Positions 17,664-26,532 of a stretch of 64,000 nt of DNA are shown here, piece after piece (the stretch's first letter is position 1; each line of letters begins with the position of its first letter). This DNA is from Actinomycetota bacterium. Its GTDB lineage: Bacteria; Actinomycetota; Acidimicrobiia; Acidimicrobiales; Ilumatobacteraceae. Where the stretch lies: NCBI GenBank assembly GCA_026393475.1, contig JAPLAA010000008.1, positions 37,689 through 101,688 of the forward strand. Direction: 5' to 3'. The notes below the pieces were generated by a model that saw nothing but the letters and a program-made list of their open reading frames with translations, had not been told where the DNA came from and searched no databases. The translations under genes and the position numbers were made by a program.

Positions 17664-18137
17664 TCAGGTGGCGGGCAGGTCGCCGCCGGCCCGAGTCCAG
17701 CCGGGACCGCCGGTCGCCTTCACCGAACGCAGTTCGAGGGCGCCACCACAGTGATCGCACACGACCGTCGGCGTGGCCACGTGCCCGCAGGAGTGCACCA
17801 GATCGATCGGCTTGCCGAGCGGGGCCGCCCACTTGTCGCCCCACGCCATCAGCGCCGCGACGACGGGGAAGAGATCGCGCCCTTTGTCGGTGAGGCGGTA
17901 CTCGAACCGCTCGGGATGGTCCTGGTACTTGACCCGGTCGACGATGCCGTGCTCGACGAGCGTGCCGAGCCGGTCGCTCAGGATGTTGCGGGCGATCCCG
18001 AGGTCTCCCTGGATCGCCTCGAACCGACGCTGGCCGAACATGAGGTTGCGAACGACGAGCAACGTCCACCACTCGCCGACGACGTCGAGCGTCTGCGCGA
18101 CCGAGCAGTTCAGGTGCGCCACGCTGGTCCGTTTCAT
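17664..18137 (-). CDS. HxlR family transcriptional regulator
   Basis: CSVAQTLDVVGEWWTLLVVRNLMFGQRRFEAIQGDLGIARNILSDRLGTLVEHGIV. Confidence 0.92.
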   Translation of the reverse strand: MKRTSVAHLNCSVAQTLDVVGEWWTLLVVRNLMFGQRRFEAIQGDLGIARNILSDRLGTLVEHGIVDRVKYQDHPERFEYRLTDKGRDLFPVVAALMAWGDKWAAPLGKPIDLVHSCGHVATPTVVCDHCGGALELRSVKATGGPGWTRAGGDLPAT

Positions 18138-18187
18138 CACGCTCAGGCTACCGCGGCGGCTCGGTCGGACGAGCGTCCGCGCACGGA

Positions 18188-18448
18188 CTACGCCGCGTCG
18201 GCCTCGCCCGCCCGCCCCATCTCGATGAAGATGCACTCGCCGGGACACGCGAGCGCGGCATCGATCACCGACTGCTCGGCTCGCGCCGGCACCCAGGCCA
18301 GGCTGCCCGAGCCACCCGGGTCGTTGAGCGGCGAGCCCTCCTCGGCCACGTACGCGATGCCGTCCTCGAGCTGGACGAACACGTCGGGCGCATGGTCGAG
18401 GCACAGACCGTCACCCGTACACAGGTCCTGATCGATCCATACGCGCAC
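18188..18448 (-). CDS. ferredoxin (3Fe-4S/4Fe-4S type)
   Basis: VWIDQDLCTGDGLCLDHAPDVF...ALACPGECIFIE. Confidence 0.88.
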   Translation of the reverse strand: MRVWIDQDLCTGDGLCLDHAPDVFVQLEDGIAYVAEEGSPLNDPGGSGSLAWVPARAEQSVIDAALACPGECIFIEMGRAGEADAA

Positions 18449-18618
18449 AGGCGGCGACAGTACCCAAGCCCGACCGCGAACTCGCCCCGGAACGACAAGC
18501 GACACACACACCGCCACGGGAGCCGCGCCGGGCGGACCTCGACCGGACTCCCACCCGCATCCTCGCTCGGGTCCGACCTCGGGGCGCACGTCGCAGCGCA
18601 CCTCGTTAGCCTCGGAGC

Positions 18619-20739
18619 GTGCCCGACGCCGTGCCGACCCCCGCCGAATCCTCCCCCGTCTTCCCCGTCTCCCCCGACGCCTCGTCCGACGCCTCGTCCA
18701 TTGGGCCCGCCGCGGCCGTGCCGCCGGTCGCGAAGCAGGTGCCGCACATCTGGCACCGCATCACGGGTGACGTCGCCGATCCCTGGGCCTGGCTGCGCGA
18801 CCGGGACGATCCCGACACCGTCGCGTACCTCGCCGCGGAGAACGACTACGCGCAGCAGTGGCTCGCCCCGCACGAGGCGCTCGTGCAGACGGTGTTCGAG
18901 GAGATCAAGTCCCGGGTGCAGGAGACCGACACCGCCGTCCCCGTCCGCAAGGGCGAGTGGTGGTACACCGCCCGGACGGTCGAAGGCCTCGACTACGCCA
19001 TCCACTGCCGAGGCGCGAGCCGCGACACCGCTGAGTCACAGGTGCTGATCGACGAGAACATCGAGGCGGCCGGCCACGACTACTTCTCGTTGGGCCTGCT
19101 CGAGATGTCGGTCGACCACTCGACCGCGGCATGGAGCTGCGACGTCGACGGCAGCGAGATGTACACGCTGCGCTTCCGCGACCTCGCCATCGGTGCCGAC
19201 CTGCCCGACGTGCTGGAGGGCACCTCGGCGTGGGGCGGCTCGGCCTGGTCGAGCGACGGCACGCAGTTCTTCTACATGCTGCCCGACGACCAGATGCGGC
19301 CGTTCCAGGTGTGGCGCCACACGCTCGGCACCCCGCAGTCCGACGACGTGCTCGTCCTCCACGAACCCGACGAGCGTTTCTACCTCGGCATCGACCTCAG
19401 CCGCAGCGAGCGCTGGATCGTGTTCGAGGCAGCCAGCAAGACGTCCTCCGAGGCGTGGCTGCTGCCCGCCGACCGGCCGACGGACGCACCCGTCAGCGTG
19501 CGTCCGCGCACCGAGGGGCTCGAGTACTCCCTCGACCACTGGGGCGACCGGTTCGTGGTCCTCACCAACCTCGAGGCCGAGGACTTCCGCGTGATGAGCG
19601 CGCCCGAGGACGCGCCGGCCGACTGGAGCGAGCTGCTCCCTCACGTCCCGGGTCAGCGGATCGTCGGCATCGAGCCGTTCGCCGATCACCTCGCGGTACA
19701 CGAGTGGTCGCAGGCCCAGCAGCGGGTGCGCATCCTGCGCCGCGACGGCGCCATCGAGGCGCTCGACCTCGGCAGCGAACCGCACGAACTCGAGCTCGAC
19801 GCGAATCCCGAGTGGCACGCGACCACCCTGCGGTACGGCTACCAGTCGTTCACCACGCCGGCGTCGGTGTACGAGCTCGACCTCACCACGGGCGAGCGCA
19901 CCCTGCTGAAGCAGACCCCCACCCCGAACGTCGACCTCACCGCGTACGAAGCGAGTCGCGAATGGGCCACCGCGCCCGACGGCACGCTCGTGCCGGTCGA
20001 CATCGTGCGCCGTCGTGGCACCGCGCCCGACGGCACCGCCCCGTGTCTGGTGTACGGGTACGGCAGTTATGAGGCCTCGATGCCGCCGTGGTTCAGCGTC
20101 GGCCGCATCTCGATGCTCGACCGCGGGTGGACCTGGGCCCTCGTGCACCCGCGCGGTGGCGGCGAGCTCGGTCGCCGCTGGTACACCGACGGCAAGCTGC
20201 TCGCCAAACGAAACACCTTCACCGACACCATCGCCTGCGTCGAGCACGTCCGCGACCTCGGCTGGGCCCACCCCGACCGCATCACCCTGCGCGGTGGCAG
20301 CGCCGGCGGTCTGCTCGTGGGCGCGTGCATGACGCTGCGACCCGACCTGTTCAACGCGGTGGTCGCCGAGGTGCCCTTCGTCGACGTCGTCACCACCATG
20401 AGCGACCCGACGCTGCCACTCACGATCACGGAGTGGGAGGAGTGGGGCGACCCGCGCGACGAGCCCTTCGCGTCGTACATGCTCGGCTACTCGCCGTACG
20501 ACAACGTCGTCGGGCGCGACTATCCCGCGCTGCTGATCACCGCCGGCCTCAACGACCCACGGGTCAGCTACCACGAGCCGGCGAAGTGGTGCGCCAAGCT
20601 CCGCGCCGTGCGTACCGACACGGCTCCGCAACTGCTGCGCACCGAGATGGGCGCCGGACACGGCGGCCCGAGCGGGCGGTACGAACGGTGGCGCGACGAG
20701 GCGATCGTGATCACCTTCGCCTTCGCCGTCACGGCCTGA
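18619..20739 (+). CDS. prolyl oligopeptidase family serine peptidase (oligopeptidase B-like)
   Basis: RGGGELGRRWYTDGKLLAKRNTFTDTIAC, GGSAGGLLVG, AGHGGPSGRYE. Confidence 0.93.
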   Translation: MPDAVPTPAESSPVFPVSPDASSDASSIGPAAAVPPVAKQVPHIWHRITGDVADPWAWLRDRDDPDTVAYLAAENDYAQQWLAPHEALVQTVFEEIKSRVQETDTAVPVRKGEWWYTARTVEGLDYAIHCRGASRDTAESQVLIDENIEAAGHDYFSLGLLEMSVDHSTAAWSCDVDGSEMYTLRFRDLAIGADLPDVLEGTSAWGGSAWSSDGTQFFYMLPDDQMRPFQVWRHTLGTPQSDDVLVLHEPDERFYLGIDLSRSERWIVFEAASKTSSEAWLLPADRPTDAPVSVRPRTEGLEYSLDHWGDRFVVLTNLEAEDFRVMSAPEDAPADWSELLPHVPGQRIVGIEPFADHLAVHEWSQAQQRVRILRRDGAIEALDLGSEPHELELDANPEWHATTLRYGYQSFTTPASVYELDLTTGERTLLKQTPTPNVDLTAYEASREWATAPDGTLVPVDIVRRRGTAPDGTAPCLVYGYGSYEASMPPWFSVGRISMLDRGWTWALVHPRGGGELGRRWYTDGKLLAKRNTFTDTIACVEHVRDLGWAHPDRITLRGGSAGGLLVGACMTLRPDLFNAVVAEVPFVDVVTTMSDPTLPLTITEWEEWGDPRDEPFASYMLGYSPYDNVVGRDYPALLITAGLNDPRVSYHEPAKWCAKLRAVRTDTAPQLLRTEMGAGHGGPSGRYERWRDEAIVITFAFAVTA

Positions 20740-20744
20740 TCCTC

Positions 20745-20844
20745 GTCACCCAACCGCGACGTCACCCGACCGCGACGTCACCCGACCGCGACGTCACCCG
20801 ACCGCGACGTCACCCGACCGCGACGTCACCCGACCGCGACGTCA
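20745..20844. repeat. 16-bp tandem repeat x6 running into the stop of 20842-21225
   Basis: gtcacccgaccgcgac repeated (first copy one mismatch). Confidence 0.95.
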
Positions 20845-21225
20845 CCCGAACAGGGCGGCGAGGACGGCGAGGGCAGCGAACCCGGCGTTGCGAGCGACGT
20901 GCCTGCCGCCGAGCGGCGCCGTGCTCCACGCCCCGAAGCACGCGCACTGGGGATGACGGCCGCGACGGAGCTGTACGACGATCGCCGCCGTGAACCCGAT
21001 CAGCGTGACGAGTGCGGCGATCGCTGCCCAAGGCGAACCCAACCCCGCGACCAGCAGCGCACCGACGGTCATCTCCCACCACGGCACCACGAGCGCCACG
21101 GGACGAGGAGCACCGAGTTCGGCTGCCTGCACCGGCCATTCGCGACCGCGTGCGACCTTGCTCGCGCCGGCGACGACGAACACGATGCCGAGCGCCATCT
21201 CGGCGATGAATCCCAGCACGTCCAT
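20842..21225 (-). CDS. MauE/DoxX-like membrane protein
   Basis: LGIVFVVAGASKVARGREWPVQAAELGAP..., RGRHPQCACFG. Confidence 0.8.
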   Translation of the reverse strand: MDVLGFIAEMALGIVFVVAGASKVARGREWPVQAAELGAPRPVALVVPWWEMTVGALLVAGLGSPWAAIAALVTLIGFTAAIVVQLRRGRHPQCACFGAWSTAPLGGRHVARNAGFAALAVLAALFG

Positions 21226-21259
21226 CGGCCATCGATCCCGGCGACCCGTCGACCCGACG

Positions 21260-22147
21260 TCAGTCGAGCCGGACGGTGAGACCCTCGCGGGCAGCGAGGA
21301 CCTCGACGCCCATCAGCGAGCCCGCCGTCGACGCACAATCGCGGATCGCGTCGATCGCGTCGTCGTGACGCGTGGGGTCGTGGTGGAACAGCGCCAGCCG
21401 CTTCGCCCCGGCCTCGTGCGCGAACCAGACGGCATAGTCGACCGTGCAGTGACCCCAGTTGAACTTCATCTCGAACTCGTCCTGCGTGTACTGCGAGTCG
21501 TGGATGAGCAGGTCGACACCGCGAGCGAGTTCGAGCGCACCGTCGCTGGCGCGCATCGATCCGTCGTAGGGCTGCTGGTGGTCGCTCAGGTAGGCGACGC
21601 TGATGCCGTTCCATTCGATGCGGTACCCGAGCGTGTTACCGACGTGCGGCACGAGCCTCGCCGTGACGTGCACGGGGCCGAGGTCGAACTCCTCATCGGC
21701 GACGTCGTGGAAGCGGAAGTCGCCCGGGAACTGCGAGACGCTGATCGGGAACAGCGGCGGATGGATCGTCGACTCGAAGACCTCGGCCACCGAGCGGCCG
21801 TCCTCCTGCACGGGCGCATACACGTCGAACTGGGCGCCGGGCTTCAACATCGGCGTGAAGAACGGCAACCCCTGCGTGTGATCCCAGTGCAGATGGGTGA
21901 GCAGACAGGCCCCGCGGAAACTGCCGTCCTGCGGCTGCGTGGCCCCGAAGTACCTGAGGCCGGTGCCGAGGTCGAACACGATGGGGTCTGCGCCGGGGAT
22001 CGCCACGGAGACGCACGACGTGTTGCCGCCGTACCGTGCGATGTCATCGCCATGGCACGGGGTGGAACCCCGCACGCCGTGGAACGTGACCTCGACCCCT
22101 CGTTGACCCCCGATGAGCCTCACGATAGGACCAGTGGCACCCGTCAC
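21260..22147 (-). CDS. MBL-fold metallo-hydrolase
   Basis: VRGSTPCHGDDIARYGGNTSCV, LLTHLHWDHTQGLPFF. Confidence 0.9.
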   Translation of the reverse strand: MTGATGPIVRLIGGQRGVEVTFHGVRGSTPCHGDDIARYGGNTSCVSVAIPGADPIVFDLGTGLRYFGATQPQDGSFRGACLLTHLHWDHTQGLPFFTPMLKPGAQFDVYAPVQEDGRSVAEVFESTIHPPLFPISVSQFPGDFRFHDVADEEFDLGPVHVTARLVPHVGNTLGYRIEWNGISVAYLSDHQQPYDGSMRASDGALELARGVDLLIHDSQYTQDEFEMKFNWGHCTVDYAVWFAHEAGAKRLALFHHDPTRHDDAIDAIRDCASTAGSLMGVEVLAAREGLTVRLD

Positions 22148-22220
22148 TCAACAACGGAGCACACGGCGGGGTGGTGACGTGCGTCGCAGGGTGCGGGTCG
22201 GCGCTCGCTACGGTTCGCTC

Positions 22221-23099
22221 ATGTCGTCATCGATCGAGACCCGCCAGGCCACCGTCAACGACGTGGACTTCACGTACCTCGCCTGCGGCGACGAGGGACC
22301 GCTCGCCCTCTGCCTGCACGGCTTCCCCGACAGCGCCCACTCGTGGCGACACCTGCTGCCCGAACTCGCCGCTGCCGGATACCGCGCGGTGGCGCCGTTC
22401 CAGCGCGGCTACGCGCCGACGGCGGTGCCCGCCGACGGCCGCTACCAGACCGGGGTGCTGTCGCTCGATGCGATCGGGTTCCACGAGCTGCTCGGCAACG
22501 GCGAGCCGGGGGTGATCATCGGCCACGACTGGGGTGCGCCGGCGACCCACGGTGCCGCGGTGCACGAACCCGATCGATGGCGCACGGTCGTCAGCATGGC
22601 GGTACCCCCCGGCGCAGCGATCGCCATGGCCTTCCTCACGAACTTCGATCAGCTCAAGCGCAGCTGGTACATGTTCTTCTTCCAGCACCCACTGGCGGAC
22701 ATGGTCGTTCCCGCCAACGACCTCGCGTTCATCGACCGGATCTGGCAGGACTGGTCACCCGGCCACGACGGCGCGGTCGACGCCGCCCACGTGAAGGACT
22801 GCCTGCGCGACCCGGCACACCTCGCGGCAGCGCTCGGCTACTACCGGGCATCGCTCGGCGACGGCTACAAGGACCCTGCGCTCGATGCGATCCAGGCCGC
22901 TGCCCAGGCGGTGCCCACGCAGCCGATGCTCTATCTCCACGGCGCCGACGACGGCTGCATCGGTGTCGAGGTCGCCGAGAGCGCACGGGCGATGGTCACC
23001 CCCAACGTCACGATCGAGATCGTCGAAGGCGCCGGCCACTTCCTGCAGCTCGAACGTCCCGACGTCGTCAACGCCCGAGTGATCGAGTTCCTCGCATGA
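22221..23099 (+). CDS. alpha/beta fold hydrolase (epoxide/haloalkane hydrolase-like)
   Basis: LCLHGFPDSAHSWRHLLPELAAAGYR, VIIGHDWGAPATH. Confidence 0.9.
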   Translation: MSSSIETRQATVNDVDFTYLACGDEGPLALCLHGFPDSAHSWRHLLPELAAAGYRAVAPFQRGYAPTAVPADGRYQTGVLSLDAIGFHELLGNGEPGVIIGHDWGAPATHGAAVHEPDRWRTVVSMAVPPGAAIAMAFLTNFDQLKRSWYMFFFQHPLADMVVPANDLAFIDRIWQDWSPGHDGAVDAAHVKDCLRDPAHLAAALGYYRASLGDGYKDPALDAIQAAAQAVPTQPMLYLHGADDGCIGVEVAESARAMVTPNVTIEIVEGAGHFLQLERPDVVNARVIEFLA

Positions 23100-24547
23100 G
23101 CACCTCGCCCGGACCCATCGCCCCCGGTCGACCGGTCCTGCCCGACGGCCTCGTCGTGATCGTGAAGGAGGAATGCGAGACCTGCCGGATGGTGGCGCCG
23201 CTGCTCGCCCGGTTCGAGTGCACCGTCTACACCCAGGACGACCCGACGTTCCCGCACTCGGTCTCGCCCGTGTACGACGAAGACCTCTCGGTCAGCTGGC
23301 ATCACGACATCGAGACCGTCCCCACCGTGATCAAGGTGATGAACGGGATCGAGATCGATCGCACCGTCGGCTGGTCGCGAGCCGAGTGGCAGCGGATCAC
23401 CGGCATCGAGCACCTCGGCGACGACCTGCCCGTGATGCGACCCGGGTGCGGCTCGAAGAGCGTCGACCCCGACCTGGTCGACTCGTTGCGCGCCCGGTTC
23501 GACGGCCACGCGCTGAAGGCGCGACGCATCGAACTCGCCGACCTCGACGACGAGATGGAGTCGATGTTCGACCGAGGGTTCACCGACGGTCTGCCCGTCG
23601 TGCCGCCCACCGAGGAGCGGGTGCTGCGGATGCTCACCGGCACAACGCGCGCGCCCGACGAGGTCGTCACCATCGTGCCGCCCGACCTCGTCGAGGTGAC
23701 GGTCGAGAAGATCGCGATCAACGCCGTGATGGCGGGCTGCAAGCCCGAGTACCTGCCGTGGGTGATCGCCGCACTCGAGGCGATCTGCACCGACGAGTTC
23801 AACATCCACGGCGTCCTCGCGACGACGATGCCCGTCGGCCCCGTGATCGTGTGCAACGGGCCGGGCACGAAGGCGATCGGGATGAACGCCGCCGGCAACG
23901 CCCTCGGCCAGGGCAATCGGGCCAATCTCACCATCGGCCGCGCCGTCCAACTCGTGGTGCGCAACGTCGGCGGCGGACGCCCCGGCGAGGTCGACCGGGC
24001 CACCCACGGCAACCCCGGCAAGATCAGCTTCTGCTTCGCCGAACTCGAGGACGGTTCGCCGTTCACGCCGCTCGCCACCAGCCTCGGTGCACCGGCCGGA
24101 GCGAACGCCGTCACCGTGTTCGCCGGCGAGGGACCGAGGTGCATCGTCGACCAGCTCGCCCGCGATCCGGAGAGCCTCGCGAACTCGTTCGCCTCGTGCC
24201 TCCGCACGCTGCACAACCCGAAGCTCGTCCTCGGCTTCGACGTCGTCCTCGTCGTCGGACCCGAGCACGCACGCGTCTTCGCCGAAGCCGGATGGGATCG
24301 CGAACGGTTGCTCGACGAGCTCCACGCCCGCCTGCAGCTCGCCGGTGCCGACATCGTCCGCGGCGCGCACGGCATCGCCGAGGGCGTGCCGACGCATCTC
24401 CGCGACGCCACCCTGCCGAAGTTCCGTCAGGGCGGCATCCTGATCGTCCACGCCGGCGGTGGTGCCGGTCTGTTCTCGGCGATGATCGGCGGCTGGGCCA
24501 ACGGCGACATCGGCTCCAAGCCGGTCACCCGCCTGGTCGGGAACTAG
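23096..24547 (+). CDS. thioredoxin-fold domain fused to a large conserved domain, probable partner of the UGSC selenoprotein
   Basis: KEECETCRMVAPLL Trx-like N-terminus; PGCGSKSVDP; MFDRGFTDGLPVVPPTEERV; ATGA overlap with upstream gene; 9 nt from the next gene. Confidence 0.75.
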   Translation: MSTSPGPIAPGRPVLPDGLVVIVKEECETCRMVAPLLARFECTVYTQDDPTFPHSVSPVYDEDLSVSWHHDIETVPTVIKVMNGIEIDRTVGWSRAEWQRITGIEHLGDDLPVMRPGCGSKSVDPDLVDSLRARFDGHALKARRIELADLDDEMESMFDRGFTDGLPVVPPTEERVLRMLTGTTRAPDEVVTIVPPDLVEVTVEKIAINAVMAGCKPEYLPWVIAALEAICTDEFNIHGVLATTMPVGPVIVCNGPGTKAIGMNAAGNALGQGNRANLTIGRAVQLVVRNVGGGRPGEVDRATHGNPGKISFCFAELEDGSPFTPLATSLGAPAGANAVTVFAGEGPRCIVDQLARDPESLANSFASCLRTLHNPKLVLGFDVVLVVGPEHARVFAEAGWDRERLLDELHARLQLAGADIVRGAHGIAEGVPTHLRDATLPKFRQGGILIVHAGGGAGLFSAMIGGWANGDIGSKPVTRLVGN

Positions 24548-24556
24548 GGTCGCGCC

Positions 24557-25075
24557 ATGAGCAAGCTGCTCCTCGATCCCACCAGCGAACGTCGCGTCAG
24601 CGAGCGCACCCGGCTCACCCGGCCCGCGTCGCTCCACGACCAGGTGATCGGACTGCTCGACATCTCCAAACCGCGCGGCGACGTGTTCCTCGACCGGCTC
24701 GAACAGCGCCTCGTCGAGGCCGGCGCCACGGTGAAGCGGTACAAGAAGCCGACCTTCACCAAGCCGGCCCCGGTCGATCTGCGCCAAGAGATCGCCACCC
24801 ACTGCACGTTGGTGATCGAGGCGCTCGCCGATTGAGGCAGTTGCACGTCGTGCAGTGTGCACGACATCGTGGATCTGGAGAGCCGAGGCATTCCGGGCGT
24901 GTTCGTCGCGTCCGCCGAATTCGTGACGGCAGCCATCGCCCAGAGCGCATCGCTCGGGTTCCCGTCGGTCGCGCGTGTCTTCACGCCGCACCCCATCCAG
25001 GACCGCACCGACGACGAGATGCGCGCCTACGCCGACGCTGCCTTCGACGAGATCCTGCAGCAGATCATCGGCTGA
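24557..25075 (+). CDS. UGSC-motif selenoprotein; TGA at 24833-24835 read as selenocysteine
   Basis: ...THCTLVIEALAD-U-GSCTSCSVHDIVDLESRGIPGVFVASAEF...; both ORF-track pieces (24557-24835, 24857-25075) are in one frame; SECIS-like hairpin at 24847-24865. Confidence 0.9.
24847..24865 (+). promoter_or_regulatory. candidate bacterial SECIS hairpin
   Basis: gtcgtgca-gtg-tgcacgac, perfect 8-bp stem, loop 19 nt after TGA. Confidence 0.75.
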
Positions 25076-25112
25076 CCCGCGGCTGACCCTCGGTCCGCGT
25101 GACCGCCCTCCA

Positions 25113-25139
25113 GGCCGGTCAGGCCGGTCAGGCCGGTCA
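25113..25139. repeat. 9-bp tandem repeat ending at the mutY stop
   Basis: ggccggtca repeated. Confidence 0.85.
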
Positions 25140-26072
25140 GGGCAGTCGATAGCCCGTGTCGGTGCCGACGAGCAGTCCTTCGGCGACGAGCGCATCGGCC
25201 AGACGCCGCGCCTGCACCTCGTCGCGGCCGGCGACCGCCGCCAGATCCGTCGATCGCACGACCCCGGCGCCGGCAGCGCGCAGCAGTGCGCCACGGGCCT
25301 GGCGGTCGCTGCCGTCGAAGCGGGCCTGCGCCACGCTCACCCCGGCCGAACCGATGGCGGGGTCGACCGCGTCGCTCCCCTGCCAGGTGCACCAGGCACG
25401 GACGGGGCACACCTCGCATGCCGGTGCCGGCCGGCAGACGATGGCGCCCAACTCCATGATCGACTGGTTCCACGCCCACGACTCGCCTCGAGGTGCGTGC
25501 CGGTCGGCGATCGCCTGCACCTCGCGCGCTCGCAGGGTGCGTCCGGCGACGCGCGCGTAGATGCGAGCGATGTTGGTGTCGACGGCCGCGGCATCGATCT
25601 CGTACGCGAACGCGAGGACCGCCCGGGCTGTGTACGGGCCGACACCGGGCAACGCGAGCAGGTCGACGAGGGTGTCGGGGAACCCACCGCGTTCGCCGAC
25701 GGCGGTCGCGGCGGCATGCAGGTTGCGCGCCCGCCGCGGATAGCCGAGGCCCTGCCAGAGTCGGAGCACGTCGCCGAGCGAGGACGCAGCGCACGCCTGC
25801 GGTGTCGGGAACGCCTCGAGGAACGCGAGGTACTTGGGGATCACCCGCGGCACCTGCGTCTGCTGCAACATCACCTCGCTGACGAGGATCGCCCACGGAT
25901 CGCGTGTACGCCGCCACGGGAGATCCCGCAGGCGCGGCTCGCCCCAGGCGAGCACGGCCTCCGCGAACGCAGCGTCGGCAGGGGCCGGATCGACCGATGT
26001 CGGCTGCGTCAGTCCCAGACCTCGACGCCGTCGTACGGGCGCTTGCGGTCGGGGGCGAACTCGCGCTTCCAC
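25137..26072 (-). CDS. mutY: A/G-specific adenine glycosylase MutY (short form; start uncertain)
   Basis: VSEVMLQQTQVPRVIPKYLAFLEAFPT, LPGVGPYTARAVLAFAY, C-X6-C-X2-C-X5-C iron-sulfur loop. Confidence 0.9.
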   Translation of the reverse strand: MEARVRPRPQAPVRRRRGLGLTQPTSVDPAPADAAFAEAVLAWGEPRLRDLPWRRTRDPWAILVSEVMLQQTQVPRVIPKYLAFLEAFPTPQACAASSLGDVLRLWQGLGYPRRARNLHAAATAVGERGGFPDTLVDLLALPGVGPYTARAVLAFAYEIDAAAVDTNIARIYARVAGRTLRAREVQAIADRHAPRGESWAWNQSIMELGAIVCRPAPACEVCPVRAWCTWQGSDAVDPAIGSAGVSVAQARFDGSDRQARGALLRAAGAGVVRSTDLAAVAGRDEVQARRLADALVAEGLLVGTDTGYRLP

Positions 26073-26527
26073 ACCATCACCCGGCGCCGGAAGTAGCAGA
26101 CCTCCTTGCCGTCCTGGTTGAAGCCCTTGCTCTCCACCAGGACGGTGCCACGGTCGTGCTTGCTCTTCGACTCCGTCACCTCGAGCACACGGGTCTCGGC
26201 GTGGATCGTGTCACCGTGGAACGTCGGGAACTTGTGCTGCAGCGTCTCGACCTCGAGGTTGGCGATGGCGGCACCGCTCACGTCGGGCACGCTCATCCCG
26301 AGCACCAACGAGTAGACGAGGTTGCCCACCACGACGTTGCGACCCTGCACGCTCTCGCTCGCGAACCAGTCGTTGGTGTGCAGCGGGTGATGGTTCATCG
26401 TGATCATGCAGAACAGATGATCGTCGTACTCGGTGATGGTCTTGCCCGGCCAGTGGCGGTAGACGTCGCCGGGGACGAAGTCTTCGAGATACCGGCCGAA
26501 GGGGCGCTCGTGAACGGTCATGGCCAA
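26009..26527 (-). CDS. MaoC family dehydratase (mesaconyl-CoA hydratase-like)
   Basis: HWPGKTITEYDDHLFCMITMNHHPLHTN, HGDTIHAETRVLEV. Confidence 0.85.
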   Translation of the reverse strand: MAMTVHERPFGRYLEDFVPGDVYRHWPGKTITEYDDHLFCMITMNHHPLHTNDWFASESVQGRNVVVGNLVYSLVLGMSVPDVSGAAIANLEVETLQHKFPTFHGDTIHAETRVLEVTESKSKHDRGTVLVESKGFNQDGKEVCYFRRRVMVWKREFAPDRKRPYDGVEVWD

Positions 26528-26532
26528 CGACG

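Noticed and set aside
24557-24835. Truncated pseudogene interpretation of the UGSC gene
   Set aside because: Frame is open on both sides, TGA falls exactly at the U of UGSC, and a SECIS-like hairpin follows; recoding is the better explanation.
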